Shown: positions 36,032-43,427 of the stretch, piece after piece
Numbering within the stretch: position 1 is the stretch's first letter
How the letters are laid out: each line of letters opens with the position of its first letter
Source of the DNA: Paractinoplanes toevensis
GTDB taxonomy: Bacteria > Actinomycetota > Actinomycetes > Mycobacteriales > Micromonosporaceae
Direction: 5' to 3'
NCBI RefSeq assembly: GCF_018332695.1
Contig: NZ_BOQN01000066.1
Coordinates: 1-64,000 of the forward strand
Length of the DNA stretch: 64,000 nucleotides
Notes under the pieces: generated by a model
Told to the model about the DNA's origin: nothing
The model's input: only the letters and a program-made list of their open reading frames with translations
Databases searched by the model: none
Position numbers and translations under genes: made by a program

Positions 36032-37243
36032 TCAAGAGCGCTTGCGCTTCTTCAGGTAGGCGGCCAGGTCGTCGTACTCCCCCGACTCGTTGGCGAACAT
36101 CGCCACGTTGCGGGCCGTGGCGAACCAGGCGTCGGTGGACGGGCGCACCTCGCGGACCGCGGCCACCATGTCGGCCTGGGCGATCATCCGGATCTCGCCG
36201 GTGGCGATCGAGTCGCGCATGGCGAACTCGGCGGCCGTCTCGCACACGTGGGCCAGGTCGGCCCCCGAGTAGTGCTCGGTCAGCTCGGCGATCTTGCCGA
36301 GGTCGATGCCGGCGACCGGGCGGTCGCGCAGGTGGTACTCCAGGATCGCGGCGCGGGCCTCCCTGTCCGGCGGGAGCACCAGCAGGGTGCGGTCGAGCCG
36401 GCCGGGGCGGCGCAGGGCCGAGTCGATGTCCCACGGTGCGTTGGTGGCGGCCAGGACGAAGACGCCGTCGTTGTTGCCGTCGACCCCGTCGAGCTCGGTG
36501 AGCAGCTGGTTGACCACCGTGCGCATGGACGACGAGTTGAGCTGGCTGCGCTTGTGGCCGAGCGCGTCGATCTCGTCGAGGAACAGGACGCACGGCGCGT
36601 GCCCGCGGGCCGAGTCGAACAGGTCGTGCAGGTTGCGCTCGGAGCTGCCCACCCACATGTTCAGCACGTCGGTGATCGACAGCGAGATGAACGCGGCGCC
36701 CATCTCGCCCGCGACCGCCCGGGCGAGGAACGTCTTGCCGCAACCGGGCGGACCGTACAGCAGAAGGCCGCCGCGCAGGCTCTTGCCGAAGAGGCTGCGC
36801 AGTTTCGGGTTTTTCAACGGCCCGAGGAACGACACCTCGAGACGCTTCTTGACCTCCTGCATGCCACCCACGTCGGCCAGGGTGATCGTCGAGGTCTCGA
36901 CGTCGAACGTGCGGTCGGCGTGACCCTGCACCGGGTCGGGCTCGTCGGCCGCCTTGGCGAACCGCGGCGGCACGATGTCACCGAGATCCTGCTCCATGGC
37001 GGCCCAGTCGACCTTTTCGTCGGGTTTCTCCGCCGTCGGCGCCGGGGCCAGCGCCGACGTCATCAACCGCTGCGCGGTCGCGTTGGCCGGGTCACGGGCC
37101 AGCACCTGAGCGGCGTGCCCGATCGCCTCGGGCCCGCGCCCCGCCCCCACCAGCAGCTCGGCGAGGTGCAGGCGCAGCGGCAGATCATCCGGCCGGGCCT
37201 CGACGGCCGAGAGCAGGCTGTCGATCAGGGGCGAGTCGCTCAT
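36032..37243 (-). CDS. AAA+ ATPase with N-terminal TPR-like region
   Basis: 403 residues. A helical TPR-like part spans residues 1-65. An Ala/Pro linker leads to a classical AAA module: TLADVGGMQEVKKRLEVSFLGPLKNPKL, Walker A GPPGCGKT at 164-171, Walker B LFLDEID at 221-226, sensor and SRH (VFVLAATNAPWDIDSALRRPGRLDRTLLVLPPDREAR). The lid helices end with a C-terminal KKRKRS. This is the p97/FtsH/Vps4-like group that remodels or extracts proteins. There is no protease domain. With the TPR membrane protein next door, a membrane-recruited unfoldase is plausible. Confidence 0.88.
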   Translation of the reverse strand: MSDSPLIDSLLSAVEARPDDLPLRLHLAELLVGAGRGPEAIGHAAQVLARDPANATAQRLMTSALAPAPTAEKPDEKVDWAAMEQDLGDIVPPRFAKAADEPDPVQGHADRTFDVETSTITLADVGGMQEVKKRLEVSFLGPLKNPKLRSLFGKSLRGGLLLYGPPGCGKTFLARAVAGEMGAAFISLSITDVLNMWVGSSERNLHDLFDSARGHAPCVLFLDEIDALGHKRSQLNSSSMRTVVNQLLTELDGVDGNNDGVFVLAATNAPWDIDSALRRPGRLDRTLLVLPPDREARAAILEYHLRDRPVAGIDLGKIAELTEHYSGADLAHVCETAAEFAMRDSIATGEIRMIAQADMVAAVREVRPSTDAWFATARNVAMFANESGEYDDLAAYLKKRKRS

Positions 37244-37287
37244 GACACCGAATTATGCCCGCACCCCCTGACAAGATCCCGGCCCCG

Positions 37288-38358
37288 TCACAGGCCCCCG
37301 AAGAAAGCCACGATGTCCGCGGCGAGCAACCCCGGGACCTCCAGCGCGGCGAAATGGCCGCCGCGCGGAAACTCCGACCATCGGCGTACGTCGTGACGCA
37401 GATCCACCAACGGCCGCACCGGCTGCACGATGTCGTGCGGCAGCACGGCAACACCCAGCGGCACCGGGCACGGGATCGGGCCGGCGCCGAGCCCGCTCTC
37501 CTTGACCAGCCGCGACGACGACCCGGCCGTACGGGTCAGCCAGTAGTGCATGACATCGTCGAGGATCGCCTCATCGGGGATGGCGAACGACGGATCGGCC
37601 CAGGTGGTGAACTTTTCGGCGAGGAACGCCAACTGGCCCACCGGTGAATCGGTCAGGGCGTAGGCGAAGGTCTGCGGCGTCGCCGCGAACAGAATCTGGT
37701 GCGGGTGCCGGTTGGCCGCCAGGGCCCGCGTCTTCTCCAGGCGGGCCCGGTCGGACGGGCTCAGCGGACCGTCGTACGCGCCGCCGGTCGGCATGAAATT
37801 CACGTGTACGCCGACGACGTGCCCGGGAGCGTGCGCGGCCAGGAGACGCGAGATGCCGGATCCCCAGTCGCCGCCCTGGGCGCCGTACCTCGCGTACCCC
37901 AAACGGGCCATGAGGGTCGCCCAGGCCTCGGCCACCCGCTGCTGGCCCCACCCGCGGGAGCGGGTGGGGCCGGAGAAGCTGTAACCGGGAATCGCCGGAA
38001 TGACCAGATGAAAATGCTGCGTGAGCAGCGGAATCAGGTCGAGGAACTCGACCGGCGAGCCGGGCCAGCCGTGGGTGAGGATCAGCGGGAGGGCAGCGGG
38101 GTCGGATGAGCGGACGTGCAGGAACCAGACGTTCTCGCCGTCGATCGTGGTGGTGAACTGGGGGTACGCGTTGAGGCGGGCCTCGTGGCGGCGCCAGTCG
38201 TAGTTTTCCCAGGCGGACGCCAGGTGCTGGACGCGAGCTAGCGGGATGCCGTAGTCCCAGCCGGCCCCGGGGAGTTCGTCGGGCCAGCGGGTGCGGGCAA
38301 GCCGGCCCCGCAGATCGTCAAGGTCAGCTTCCGGTACGCGGATCGCAAATTCGTTCAT
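37288..38358 (-). CDS. Epoxide hydrolase (EHN-domain, juvenile-hormone-type)
   Basis: 356 residues from the ATG at 38358; upstream in-frame sequence only translates the iteron array. The N-terminal EHN domain (FAIRVPEADLDDLRGRLARTRWPDELPGAGWDYG) packs before the alpha/beta hydrolase core. HGWPGS is the oxyanion motif near residue 98; GGDWGS (nucleophile Asp) and a C-terminal GGHFAALE (catalytic His) are clear. It opens epoxides to diols in detoxification or secondary metabolism. It is divergent from a MarR gene, with five AACGTT iterons just before its start. Confidence 0.92.
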   Translation of the reverse strand: MNEFAIRVPEADLDDLRGRLARTRWPDELPGAGWDYGIPLARVQHLASAWENYDWRRHEARLNAYPQFTTTIDGENVWFLHVRSSDPAALPLILTHGWPGSPVEFLDLIPLLTQHFHLVIPAIPGYSFSGPTRSRGWGQQRVAEAWATLMARLGYARYGAQGGDWGSGISRLLAAHAPGHVVGVHVNFMPTGGAYDGPLSPSDRARLEKTRALAANRHPHQILFAATPQTFAYALTDSPVGQLAFLAEKFTTWADPSFAIPDEAILDDVMHYWLTRTAGSSSRLVKESGLGAGPIPCPVPLGVAVLPHDIVQPVRPLVDLRHDVRRWSEFPRGGHFAALEVPGLLAADIVAFFGGL

Positions 38359-38364
38359 GCCCCT

Positions 38365-38430
38365 AACGTTAGGGCGACTAACGTTAGTTCGACAAACGTT
38401 AGTGACGTAAACGTTAGTGGCGCTAACGTT
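38365..38430. repeat. 15-bp iteron array I before the epoxide hydrolase (five copies)
   Basis: AACGTT occurs at 38365, 38380, 38395, 38410 and 38425, exactly 15 bp apart. Most copies extend to TAACGTTAG; the unit is about AACGTTAGGGCGACT with variation in the last seven bases. The first copy lies 6 bp from the epoxide hydrolase ATG. The near-palindromic core and strict phase point to cooperative protein binding. Confidence 0.9.
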
Positions 38431-38825
38431 GTAGCCAGGCGGCCCGGCCGTGTGTAGCCTGCCCGGGGACCCACCCCGCACTTCTTGCAGCTCGGGTCGA
38501 TGTCGCAACGAGAGCGAGCTCAACCCGTGTCCGCACGCGCGAGCGGCTGGGCCACCGAACGCGCGCGGGGGCCCGAACTTGAAGAATTTCCGTTAGGAGC
38601 GAACGCCAACTCTTCAAGATCGCGCCTCCAGCCAGCGCGGCCGGGGAGATATGCACCATATCTAGTGTTTTCGAGCAGGTGACGGTTCAACTCGTGGACA
38701 CGTTTGCCCACCCATCGGGAGCGTTGGCCCGATTTTGGGACGGGCGCCAGCATGCGGGACACGAGTTCGGCATGCGGGATGCGCGGCGGACAGACCAGAA
38801 CCAGCACGCAGACGCTATGGCGACG
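38431..38825. other. Non-coding stretch between the two iteron arrays
   Basis: About 395 bp without a credible gene on either strand: reading frames here lack codon bias and start signals. It contains a 49-bp palindromic element (38574-38622), an AT-rich run (GAGATATGCACCATATCTAGTG near 38646) with an inverted GATAT/ATATC dyad suitable for a promoter, and otherwise plain high-GC sequence. Confidence 0.6.
38574..38622. repeat. 49-bp dispersed palindromic element, non-coding copy
   Basis: Arms CGAACTTGAAGAATT (38574-38588) and AACTCTTCAAGATCG (38608-38622) match at 13 of 15 paired positions around a 19-bp centre. A second element at 47692-47740 has the same 15-19-15 layout and the same CGATCTTG ... 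GAGTT arm ends, so the two belong to one family. Confidence 0.75.
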
Positions 38826-38876
38826 AACGTTAGAGGCGCGAACGTTAGGGCGACGAACGTTAGGGCGACGAATGTT
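38826..38876. repeat. 15-bp iteron array II before the marR gene (four copies)
   Basis: AACGTT at 38826, 38841 and 38856 and a variant AATGTT at 38871, again exactly 15 bp apart, with unit AACGTTAGGGCGACG. Same orientation and core as array I. The last copy is 12 bp before the marR ATG. Confidence 0.9.
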
Positions 38877-38887
38877 AGGGTGGGCTC

Positions 38888-39328
38888 ATGGATCGCCTGC
38901 CGAGTTGGCTGCTGAATCAGAATGCTGCCTACGCCGGTCGACTCGTCAGCGACGGCTTCTCGGCGGCCGGCGCCCGCGGCTATCACTACCGCGTGCTCAC
39001 CTCACTCGACGTCGACGGGCCGACCACCCAGGCCAACCTCGGCCGCCGCACCGGCATCTACCCGAGTGACATCGTCGCCACCATCAACGAGCTCCAGGCC
39101 AACGGCTATGTCATGAGAAGTCTCGACAAGACCGACAAGCGGCGGAACCTCGTCTCGATCACCCCGGCCGGCCGCAAGCGCGCCAAAGAGCTCACCAAGA
39201 CCGTGGCGACGATCCAGGATGCCCTGCTTGAACCACTGGACGAGACCGAGCGCGACGAACTGACCCGACTGCTGGTCAAGCTGCACGAACACCACAGGCA
39301 AGGGTTTCCTCCGTTGCCCAGCATGTAA
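38888..39328 (+). CDS. MarR-family regulator of the iteron divergon
   Basis: 146 residues. The winged helix is TTQANLGRRTGIYPSDIVATINELQANGYVMRSLDKTDKRRNLVSITPAGRKRA (about 45-99), with the Asp-Lys-Arg-Arg wing. N- and C-terminal helices form the dimer interface. AGGGTGGG precedes the ATG. It is divergent from the epoxide hydrolase across 529 bp, and both promoters carry the same 15-bp iterons, so it is the best candidate iteron binder. The ligand may be an epoxide or its parent alkene. Confidence 0.9.
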   Translation: MDRLPSWLLNQNAAYAGRLVSDGFSAAGARGYHYRVLTSLDVDGPTTQANLGRRTGIYPSDIVATINELQANGYVMRSLDKTDKRRNLVSITPAGRKRAKELTKTVATIQDALLEPLDETERDELTRLLVKLHEHHRQGFPPLPSM

Positions 39329-39349
39329 GCAGACATTCAAGCTCGTCGA

Positions 39350-40792
39350 ATGATTAGACGCATCATCCCGGCTTTGCTCACGATCGTCGCGGGCATCGCC
39401 GTGCCGGCCACCCCGGCACAAGCGGCCACCGCCGCGCCGGCCACCCCGGCACAAGCAGCCATCGCAGTGCCGGCCACCCCGGCACAAGCGGCCACCGGCG
39501 CGACCCGCACTCCGGCCGGCGCGGCACAAGCCGCGACCGACGCGACCCGCACTCCGGCCACCCCGGCGTACACGATCAGCCTGACCAGCAACGCCTCCGG
39601 CGGGGTCTGGACCGGGCACGAGAGCGTCACCTTCACCAACGCCTCCGCGGTCGCCCTGACCGAGGTCTACCTGCGGTTGTGGGACAACGCGCACGGCACC
39701 TGCAGCACCCTGCCGATCAAGGTCAGCAACGTCACCGGTGGCACCGCGGGCGCGCTCGAGGTGGCCTGCACCGCCCTGAAGATCACCCTGCCGGCGCCGC
39801 TGGCCCAGGGCGCGAGCGGCAGCGTCGGCTTCGACGTGTCGATCACCGTGACCGAGGGGATCGACCGGTTCGGCCACAACGGCGGCTACTACTACATCGG
39901 CAACGCGATCCCGGTGCTCGCGGTCCGCGACGCCACCGGCTGGCACCTCGACCCGTACACCGACAACGGGGAAAGCTTCTACGCGCTCGCCTCGGACTAC
40001 ACCGTGAGCCTCGATCACCCGAGCACGATCTCGGCGCCGGCCACCGGCACGTCGCCCGACACGGCCGGCAGCACCGGCCGTACGGTCACGAAGGCGGTGG
40101 GGAAGCAGGTGCGCGAGTTCGCCTGGGCCGCCGGGCCGTTCCGGAAGATCTCCGGGACCACCGCGGGTGGCGTGGCCGTCAACGTCTACTCGGTGAGCTC
40201 GATCAGCACGGCGAACGCCAACTCGATGCTGAGCACGGCCAAGGCCGCGCTGGACGCGCACTCGGGCCGGTTCGGCGCCTACCCGTACGGCGAGGCCGAC
40301 GTGGTGCTGGACAACGGCTACTGGTTCGGCGGCATGGAGTACCCGGGCTTCGTGCTCGACGTGGTCAGCTCCACCGCCCTGGCGCACGAGCTGGCGCACC
40401 AGTGGTTCTACGGGATCGTCGGCGACGACGAGTACACGACGCCGTGGCTGGACGAGGGCTTCACCGATTACGCGACCGATCTGTACTTCAACAAGACCGG
40501 TTCGGGGTGCGGCATCACCTGGCAGTCGTCGGCGGAGAAGCTGACCAACTCGATGGCCTACTGGGACGCGCACGCGAGCCGCTACAGCACCGTGATCTAC
40601 GGCTACGGCAAGTGCACTCTGCACGATCTGCGCCGCCTGATCGGCACAACGGCCATGACAAACCTGCTTAAATCGTACGCCGCGAGCCACTGGTACAAGA
40701 TTTCCACGGTCGCCGACTTCAAGGCCGCCGCGCAGGCCGCCACCACGACGAACCTGACGTCGTTCTGGGCCGGCCACCGGGTGGAGGGCTGA
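39350..40792 (+). CDS. Secreted M1-family zinc metallopeptidase
   Basis: 480 residues. The signal peptide (MIRRIIPALLTIVAGIAVPATPAQA) runs straight into three 11-residue copies of its own cleavage-like motif. The M1 catalytic site is ALAHELAHQWFYGIVGDDEYTTPWLDEGFTDY (HELAH plus Glu 18 residues on), and the exopeptidase motif appears as FGGMEYPGF instead of GAMEN. It is an aminopeptidase-like enzyme acting outside the cell. It lacks the C-terminal helical domain of long M1 enzymes. A terminator hairpin follows. No clear ribosome site precedes the ATG. Confidence 0.9.
   Translation: MIRRIIPALLTIVAGIAVPATPAQAATAAPATPAQAAIAVPATPAQAATGATRTPAGAAQAATDATRTPATPAYTISLTSNASGGVWTGHESVTFTNASAVALTEVYLRLWDNAHGTCSTLPIKVSNVTGGTAGALEVACTALKITLPAPLAQGASGSVGFDVSITVTEGIDRFGHNGGYYYIGNAIPVLAVRDATGWHLDPYTDNGESFYALASDYTVSLDHPSTISAPATGTSPDTAGSTGRTVTKAVGKQVREFAWAAGPFRKISGTTAGGVAVNVYSVSSISTANANSMLSTAKAALDAHSGRFGAYPYGEADVVLDNGYWFGGMEYPGFVLDVVSSTALAHELAHQWFYGIVGDDEYTTPWLDEGFTDYATDLYFNKTGSGCGITWQSSAEKLTNSMAYWDAHASRYSTVIYGYGKCTLHDLRRLIGTTAMTNLLKSYAASHWYKISTVADFKAAAQAATTTNLTSFWAGHRVEG
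39401..39499 (+). repeat. 33-bp triple tandem repeat in the M1 peptidase propeptide
   Basis: Three 33-bp units begin at 39401, 39434 and 39467. They encode VPATPAQAATA, APATPAQAAIA and VPATPAQAATG. A degenerate 42-bp unit and a partial one (TRTPA) follow to 39568. All keep the frame, and each has an Ala-x-Ala like a signal-peptidase site. Confidence 0.9.
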
Positions 40793-40797
40793 AAAAA

Positions 40798-40823
40798 CGG
40801 GCCGCCGGGAAACCGGCGGCCCG
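40798..40823 (-). terminator. Rho-independent terminator of the NlpC/P60 gene
   Basis: CGGGCCGCCGG and CCGGCGGCCCG form an 11-bp stem with a GAAA loop (TTTC on the minus strand). On the minus strand it is followed by six T residues (40792-40797), the standard intrinsic form. It lies 16 bp after the NlpC/P60 stop and 6 bp from the convergent M1 peptidase stop, so it may serve both. Confidence 0.88.
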
Positions 40824-40838
40824 CATCATCCAAAATCC

Positions 40839-41831
40839 CTAGCCCGGCCGCCGATATCCGGCGATCGGTCCTCGCTCGATCGTCGCCATCCGCACATGGT
40901 CGCCCGTGTGCGGCGCGTGCACCACCATGCCGCCACCGATGTAGATGGCCACGTGATGGAGGCTGCCCGGATAGTAGAAGACCAGGTCGCCCGGTTTCAG
41001 TTCGCTGCGGGAGACCGCCCTGCCCTCGTTCCACTGGTCTTTCGTGTAGTGCTCGAGGGAGACGCCCACGCTGGCCCACGCCGCCTGGGTCAGGCCCGAG
41101 CAGTCGTAACTGCTGGGGCCGTTGGCTCCGAAGACATAGGGCTTACCGATGAGGTCGCATGCCCGCTGCGCCGCACGGCCACCCTTGTCGTTGGAGTAGG
41201 TGACGGGACACGGACCGGTCTTGTACGGGCCGTCCGACTCGCCGGCCGCCCCGTACGCCTGGATCCGCAGTTTCTGCAGGTCGTTGATCTTCTTCTCGAT
41301 CGCGGCCTTGCGCTTGGACAGGTCCGCGTCGCGTGCTGCGATCGATTGGGTCACCACGTCCAGGTCCGACTTGGTACTCGCGTACTTGTCGCGAAGCTTC
41401 GCGACGCCGGCGATCTGGTCCTGCTGATGACGTGCCAGCTGATCGAGGTAGGTCAGCTTGGCGGTCAGCCCGGTGGGCGACCCGGTGATGATCATGGCGT
41501 TGAGCGCGTTCGGCGAACCCTGCATGTACGCGTCCGTTGCCAGACCCCGCACCTGCGACAGTGCGACGTCGACCTGCACCTGCAGCGGGGTGATCTGCGA
41601 GGCGAGTTTCTTCTGCTGAGCCCGGTTCTTGAGCAGTTTGCCATGCACGTCGTTGTACTGCTCGATCACCGGCTCGAGTTCGTTCCACTGCTTGTCGATC
41701 TGGGCCTCGACGCTGGCCGGGGAGGGTGCTGCCTGCGCCACTGAGGGTCCGGTCACCACGACCCCGGTCGCGGCGACAACGCAGACGAGTCCACGCAGAA
41801 CTGCGGCGCGTCGCGCCCCAATCCGTTTCAC
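40839..41831 (-). CDS. Secreted NlpC/P60 peptidoglycan endopeptidase with coiled coil
   Basis: 330 residues from the GTG at 41831; the upstream in-frame extension would read through the riboswitch. A signal peptide (AAVLRGLVCVVAATGVVVTGPSVAQA) is followed by a long coiled coil (about 35-190), as in RipA/RipC-like hydrolases. The NlpC/P60 domain has YDCSGLTQAAW (Cys nucleophile), HHVAIYIGGG (catalytic His) and a later His (MVVHAPHTGD). It cuts stem peptides of peptidoglycan, likely held inactive by the coiled coil. The message carries a c-di-AMP riboswitch leader. Confidence 0.93.
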   Translation of the reverse strand: MKRIGARRAAVLRGLVCVVAATGVVVTGPSVAQAAPSPASVEAQIDKQWNELEPVIEQYNDVHGKLLKNRAQQKKLASQITPLQVQVDVALSQVRGLATDAYMQGSPNALNAMIITGSPTGLTAKLTYLDQLARHQQDQIAGVAKLRDKYASTKSDLDVVTQSIAARDADLSKRKAAIEKKINDLQKLRIQAYGAAGESDGPYKTGPCPVTYSNDKGGRAAQRACDLIGKPYVFGANGPSSYDCSGLTQAAWASVGVSLEHYTKDQWNEGRAVSRSELKPGDLVFYYPGSLHHVAIYIGGGMVVHAPHTGDHVRMATIERGPIAGYRRPG

Positions 41832-41845
41832 GTAGGTGCGTAGTC

Positions 41846-41985
41846 CTTTCTTCCCTCGGGCCGCCGACCGGGTTAGCTGACGGGTTCGGGCGGGAAGCGC
41901 GCCCGGCCGCCGGAACTGCGCGGCTTCACCCCAACTGCTCGGGTCCCCGGTTCGCCACACGGCGATTGGGCGGTGGTCCGTCAGA
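41846..41985 (-). ncRNA. c-di-AMP (ydaO/yuaA) riboswitch
   Basis: Read on the minus strand, the leader contains the conserved blocks of the ydaO riboswitch in order: GGCGAACCGGGGACCCGAG, TTGGGGTGAAGCC, a variable G/C-rich stem, CCGAACCCGTCAGCTAACC and a closing GGTCGGCGG. Binding of c-di-AMP to ydaO RNAs normally turns expression off. In actinobacteria these RNAs control cell-wall hydrolases such as NlpC/P60 and Rpf genes. The 3' edge is 15 nt before the GTG, so control may act by termination or on translation. Confidence 0.85.
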
Positions 41986-42101
41986 TCGGCCGGTTGGACG
42001 ATGGGGGGCTGCCAGACCGGGGACCACCGTACTCCGGATCATGTCGTTAACTGAAGGAGGCACCACAGGGAAACTGCTTGCAGGCCCTCGACCACGAAGC
42101 G

Positions 42102-43007
42102 TTATCTCAACGGCCATTTATCCAGCGCCTCGCCCAGCCACGGCACCACGAGTATCACGGTGGGTAATACCAGCAGGCCGAGGGCGGCGGCCGCGACGAC
42201 GGCGTTGAGGGTGACGGACCGGTTGTGCGACACCGCCAGCCGAGCCAGGCGCCGGCGCCGCGCATCACCCTTCGGGTCGGCCGCGACGTCCTCCGCGAGC
42301 GGGACGGCGTCGCTCAGCCGCTCCAGCGCGGCCCGCAGCGGCGCGGGCCCGGTGCGGCGACTCGCGGCATCGTCGGCCACCATCTCCAACAGCAGGTGTA
42401 CGGCGTCGAGCGGCGCCCGGCTACGGAGTGGACGCGGCACCGCCCGGTAGAACGCGGTGAACGACTCCATCACCACCTCGTGCCGGTGCCGCAGGTGGGT
42501 CTGCTCGTGGGCGAGCACCGCGTCGATCTCCGGCCGGTCGAGGACCTGCAGCACCCCGTCGCTGAGCACGACCCGGGCCTCGCGGCCGGGCACGCAGTAG
42601 GCCAGCGGCAGTGCGCCCTGCAGCACGCGCACGTTGTCGGCGCCGAGTTCCTGCCGCTGTTCGACCCGGTCGAGCAGGTCGACGAGCAGCCGGTGCCGCT
42701 CCCGGCGCACCCGGGACCGTTTCGAGACGCCGTAGAGCGACCAGAGCAGCCGCAGCACGATGATCCCGGCGACCACGAGCGCGGCGACGAGCGCGGCCGC
42801 GGCGAAGGGCTTCCCCGACGTACGCGTCAATTCCTCCGGGGCCGCGAGCACGACGCCGAGCGCGCAGAGCACCCCGGCCAGGGTGATCGCCTGCCAGAGC
42901 AGGACGGCGGCGGCCGGCGCCCGGTCGGGCCAGCGGGCATTCGCCAGAATGCCCGGCACGACCAGCGAGAGGGTCAGGCCGAGCGCACCGAGCAGGAGCG
43001 CGGTCAT
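42102..43007 (-). CDS. M56 (BlaR1-like) membrane metallopeptidase
   Basis: 301 residues from the ATG overlapping the blaI stop. Four membrane segments frame the cytoplasmic protease: LLLGALGLTLSLVVPGILA, AVLLWQAITLAGVLCALGVVLA, AAAALVAALVVAGIIVLRLL, then the HEQTH zinc motif (VLAHEQTHLRHRHEV) and a C-terminal span. There is no penicillin-binding sensor domain, as is typical of short actinobacterial forms. It should cleave the partner BlaI when triggered. The trigger may be a redox or envelope cue because the divergent target is cytochrome bd. Confidence 0.9.
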   Translation of the reverse strand: MTALLLGALGLTLSLVVPGILANARWPDRAPAAAVLLWQAITLAGVLCALGVVLAAPEELTRTSGKPFAAAALVAALVVAGIIVLRLLWSLYGVSKRSRVRRERHRLLVDLLDRVEQRQELGADNVRVLQGALPLAYCVPGREARVVLSDGVLQVLDRPEIDAVLAHEQTHLRHRHEVVMESFTAFYRAVPRPLRSRAPLDAVHLLLEMVADDAASRRTGPAPLRAALERLSDAVPLAEDVAADPKGDARRRRLARLAVSHNRSVTLNAVVAAAALGLLVLPTVILVVPWLGEALDKWPLR

Positions 43008-43354
43008 CTCCGGCGGGATGCGGCCTCGATGGCGGCGGCCAGCGCATCCGCCGGGAGCTGACCGACGAAGTAGGCGAGCGCGGCGTCCTGGTCGGGGCTG
43101 GCGGTGAGCGCGTCGAGCATGACCGACGCGGTCATCTCCTCGCGGGTCTGCGCCGGGGTGTACCGGTAGGCGCGGTCGGCCTTCTGCTGCACGACGACGC
43201 CCTTCTTGGCGAGCCGGTCGAGCACGGTCATCACGGTCGTGTAGGCCAGGTCGCGGTCGCGGCTGAGCCCCTCGTGCACCTGCCGCACGGTCAGCGGCTC
43301 GGCCGAGTCCCACAGCTGTGTCATGACCTCGCGTTCGAGGTCCCCGAGTGCCAT
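43004..43354 (-). CDS. BlaI/MecI-family repressor
   Basis: 116 residues from the ATG at 43354 (AGGA 8 nt upstream). The winged helix is LGDLEREVMTQLWDSAEPLTVRQVHEGLSRDRDLAYTTVMTVLDRLAKKGVVVQQKADRAYRYTP (residues 3-67), the canonical BlaI fold. A C-terminal dimer helix follows with a possible M56 cleavage region. It is co-transcribed with the M56 gene through ATGA overlap. It is divergent from cydA, and both promoters are covered by two TAC-GTA dyads. Confidence 0.93.
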   Translation of the reverse strand: MALGDLEREVMTQLWDSAEPLTVRQVHEGLSRDRDLAYTTVMTVLDRLAKKGVVVQQKADRAYRYTPAQTREEMTASVMLDALTASPDQDAALAYFVGQLPADALAAAIEAASRRR

Positions 43355-43380
43355 GTGGCCCATCCTACTGCACAACGTCG

Positions 43381-43418
43381 TACTACGCGTCGTAGTATCT
43401 ACTACGAGACGTCGTAGA
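43381..43418. promoter_or_regulatory. Twin BlaI operators between blaI and cydA
   Basis: TACTACG-CGT-CGTAGTA (43381-43397) is a perfect dyad, directly followed by TCTACTACG-AGA-CGTCGTAGA (43398-43418), imperfect by one base. Both fit the TAC-(N)-GTA half-site form of BlaI boxes. They lie just upstream of the cydA ATG at 43428 and 27 bp from the blaI start, so BlaI binding would block cydA and its own gene. Confidence 0.85.
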
Positions 43419-43427
43419 GGGGTGCTC

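Noticed and set aside
38359..38523. Extended N-terminus of the epoxide hydrolase through the iteron array
   Set aside because: The extra residues are just translated repeats (TNV-type) and the EHN domain begins right after the ATG at 38358.
38365..38876. Iterons as a CRISPR array or a plasmid/chromosome replication origin
   Set aside because: The 15-bp period leaves no spacers, and there is no Rep, DnaA or Cas gene and no DnaA-box cluster. Position at two divergent promoters fits operators better.
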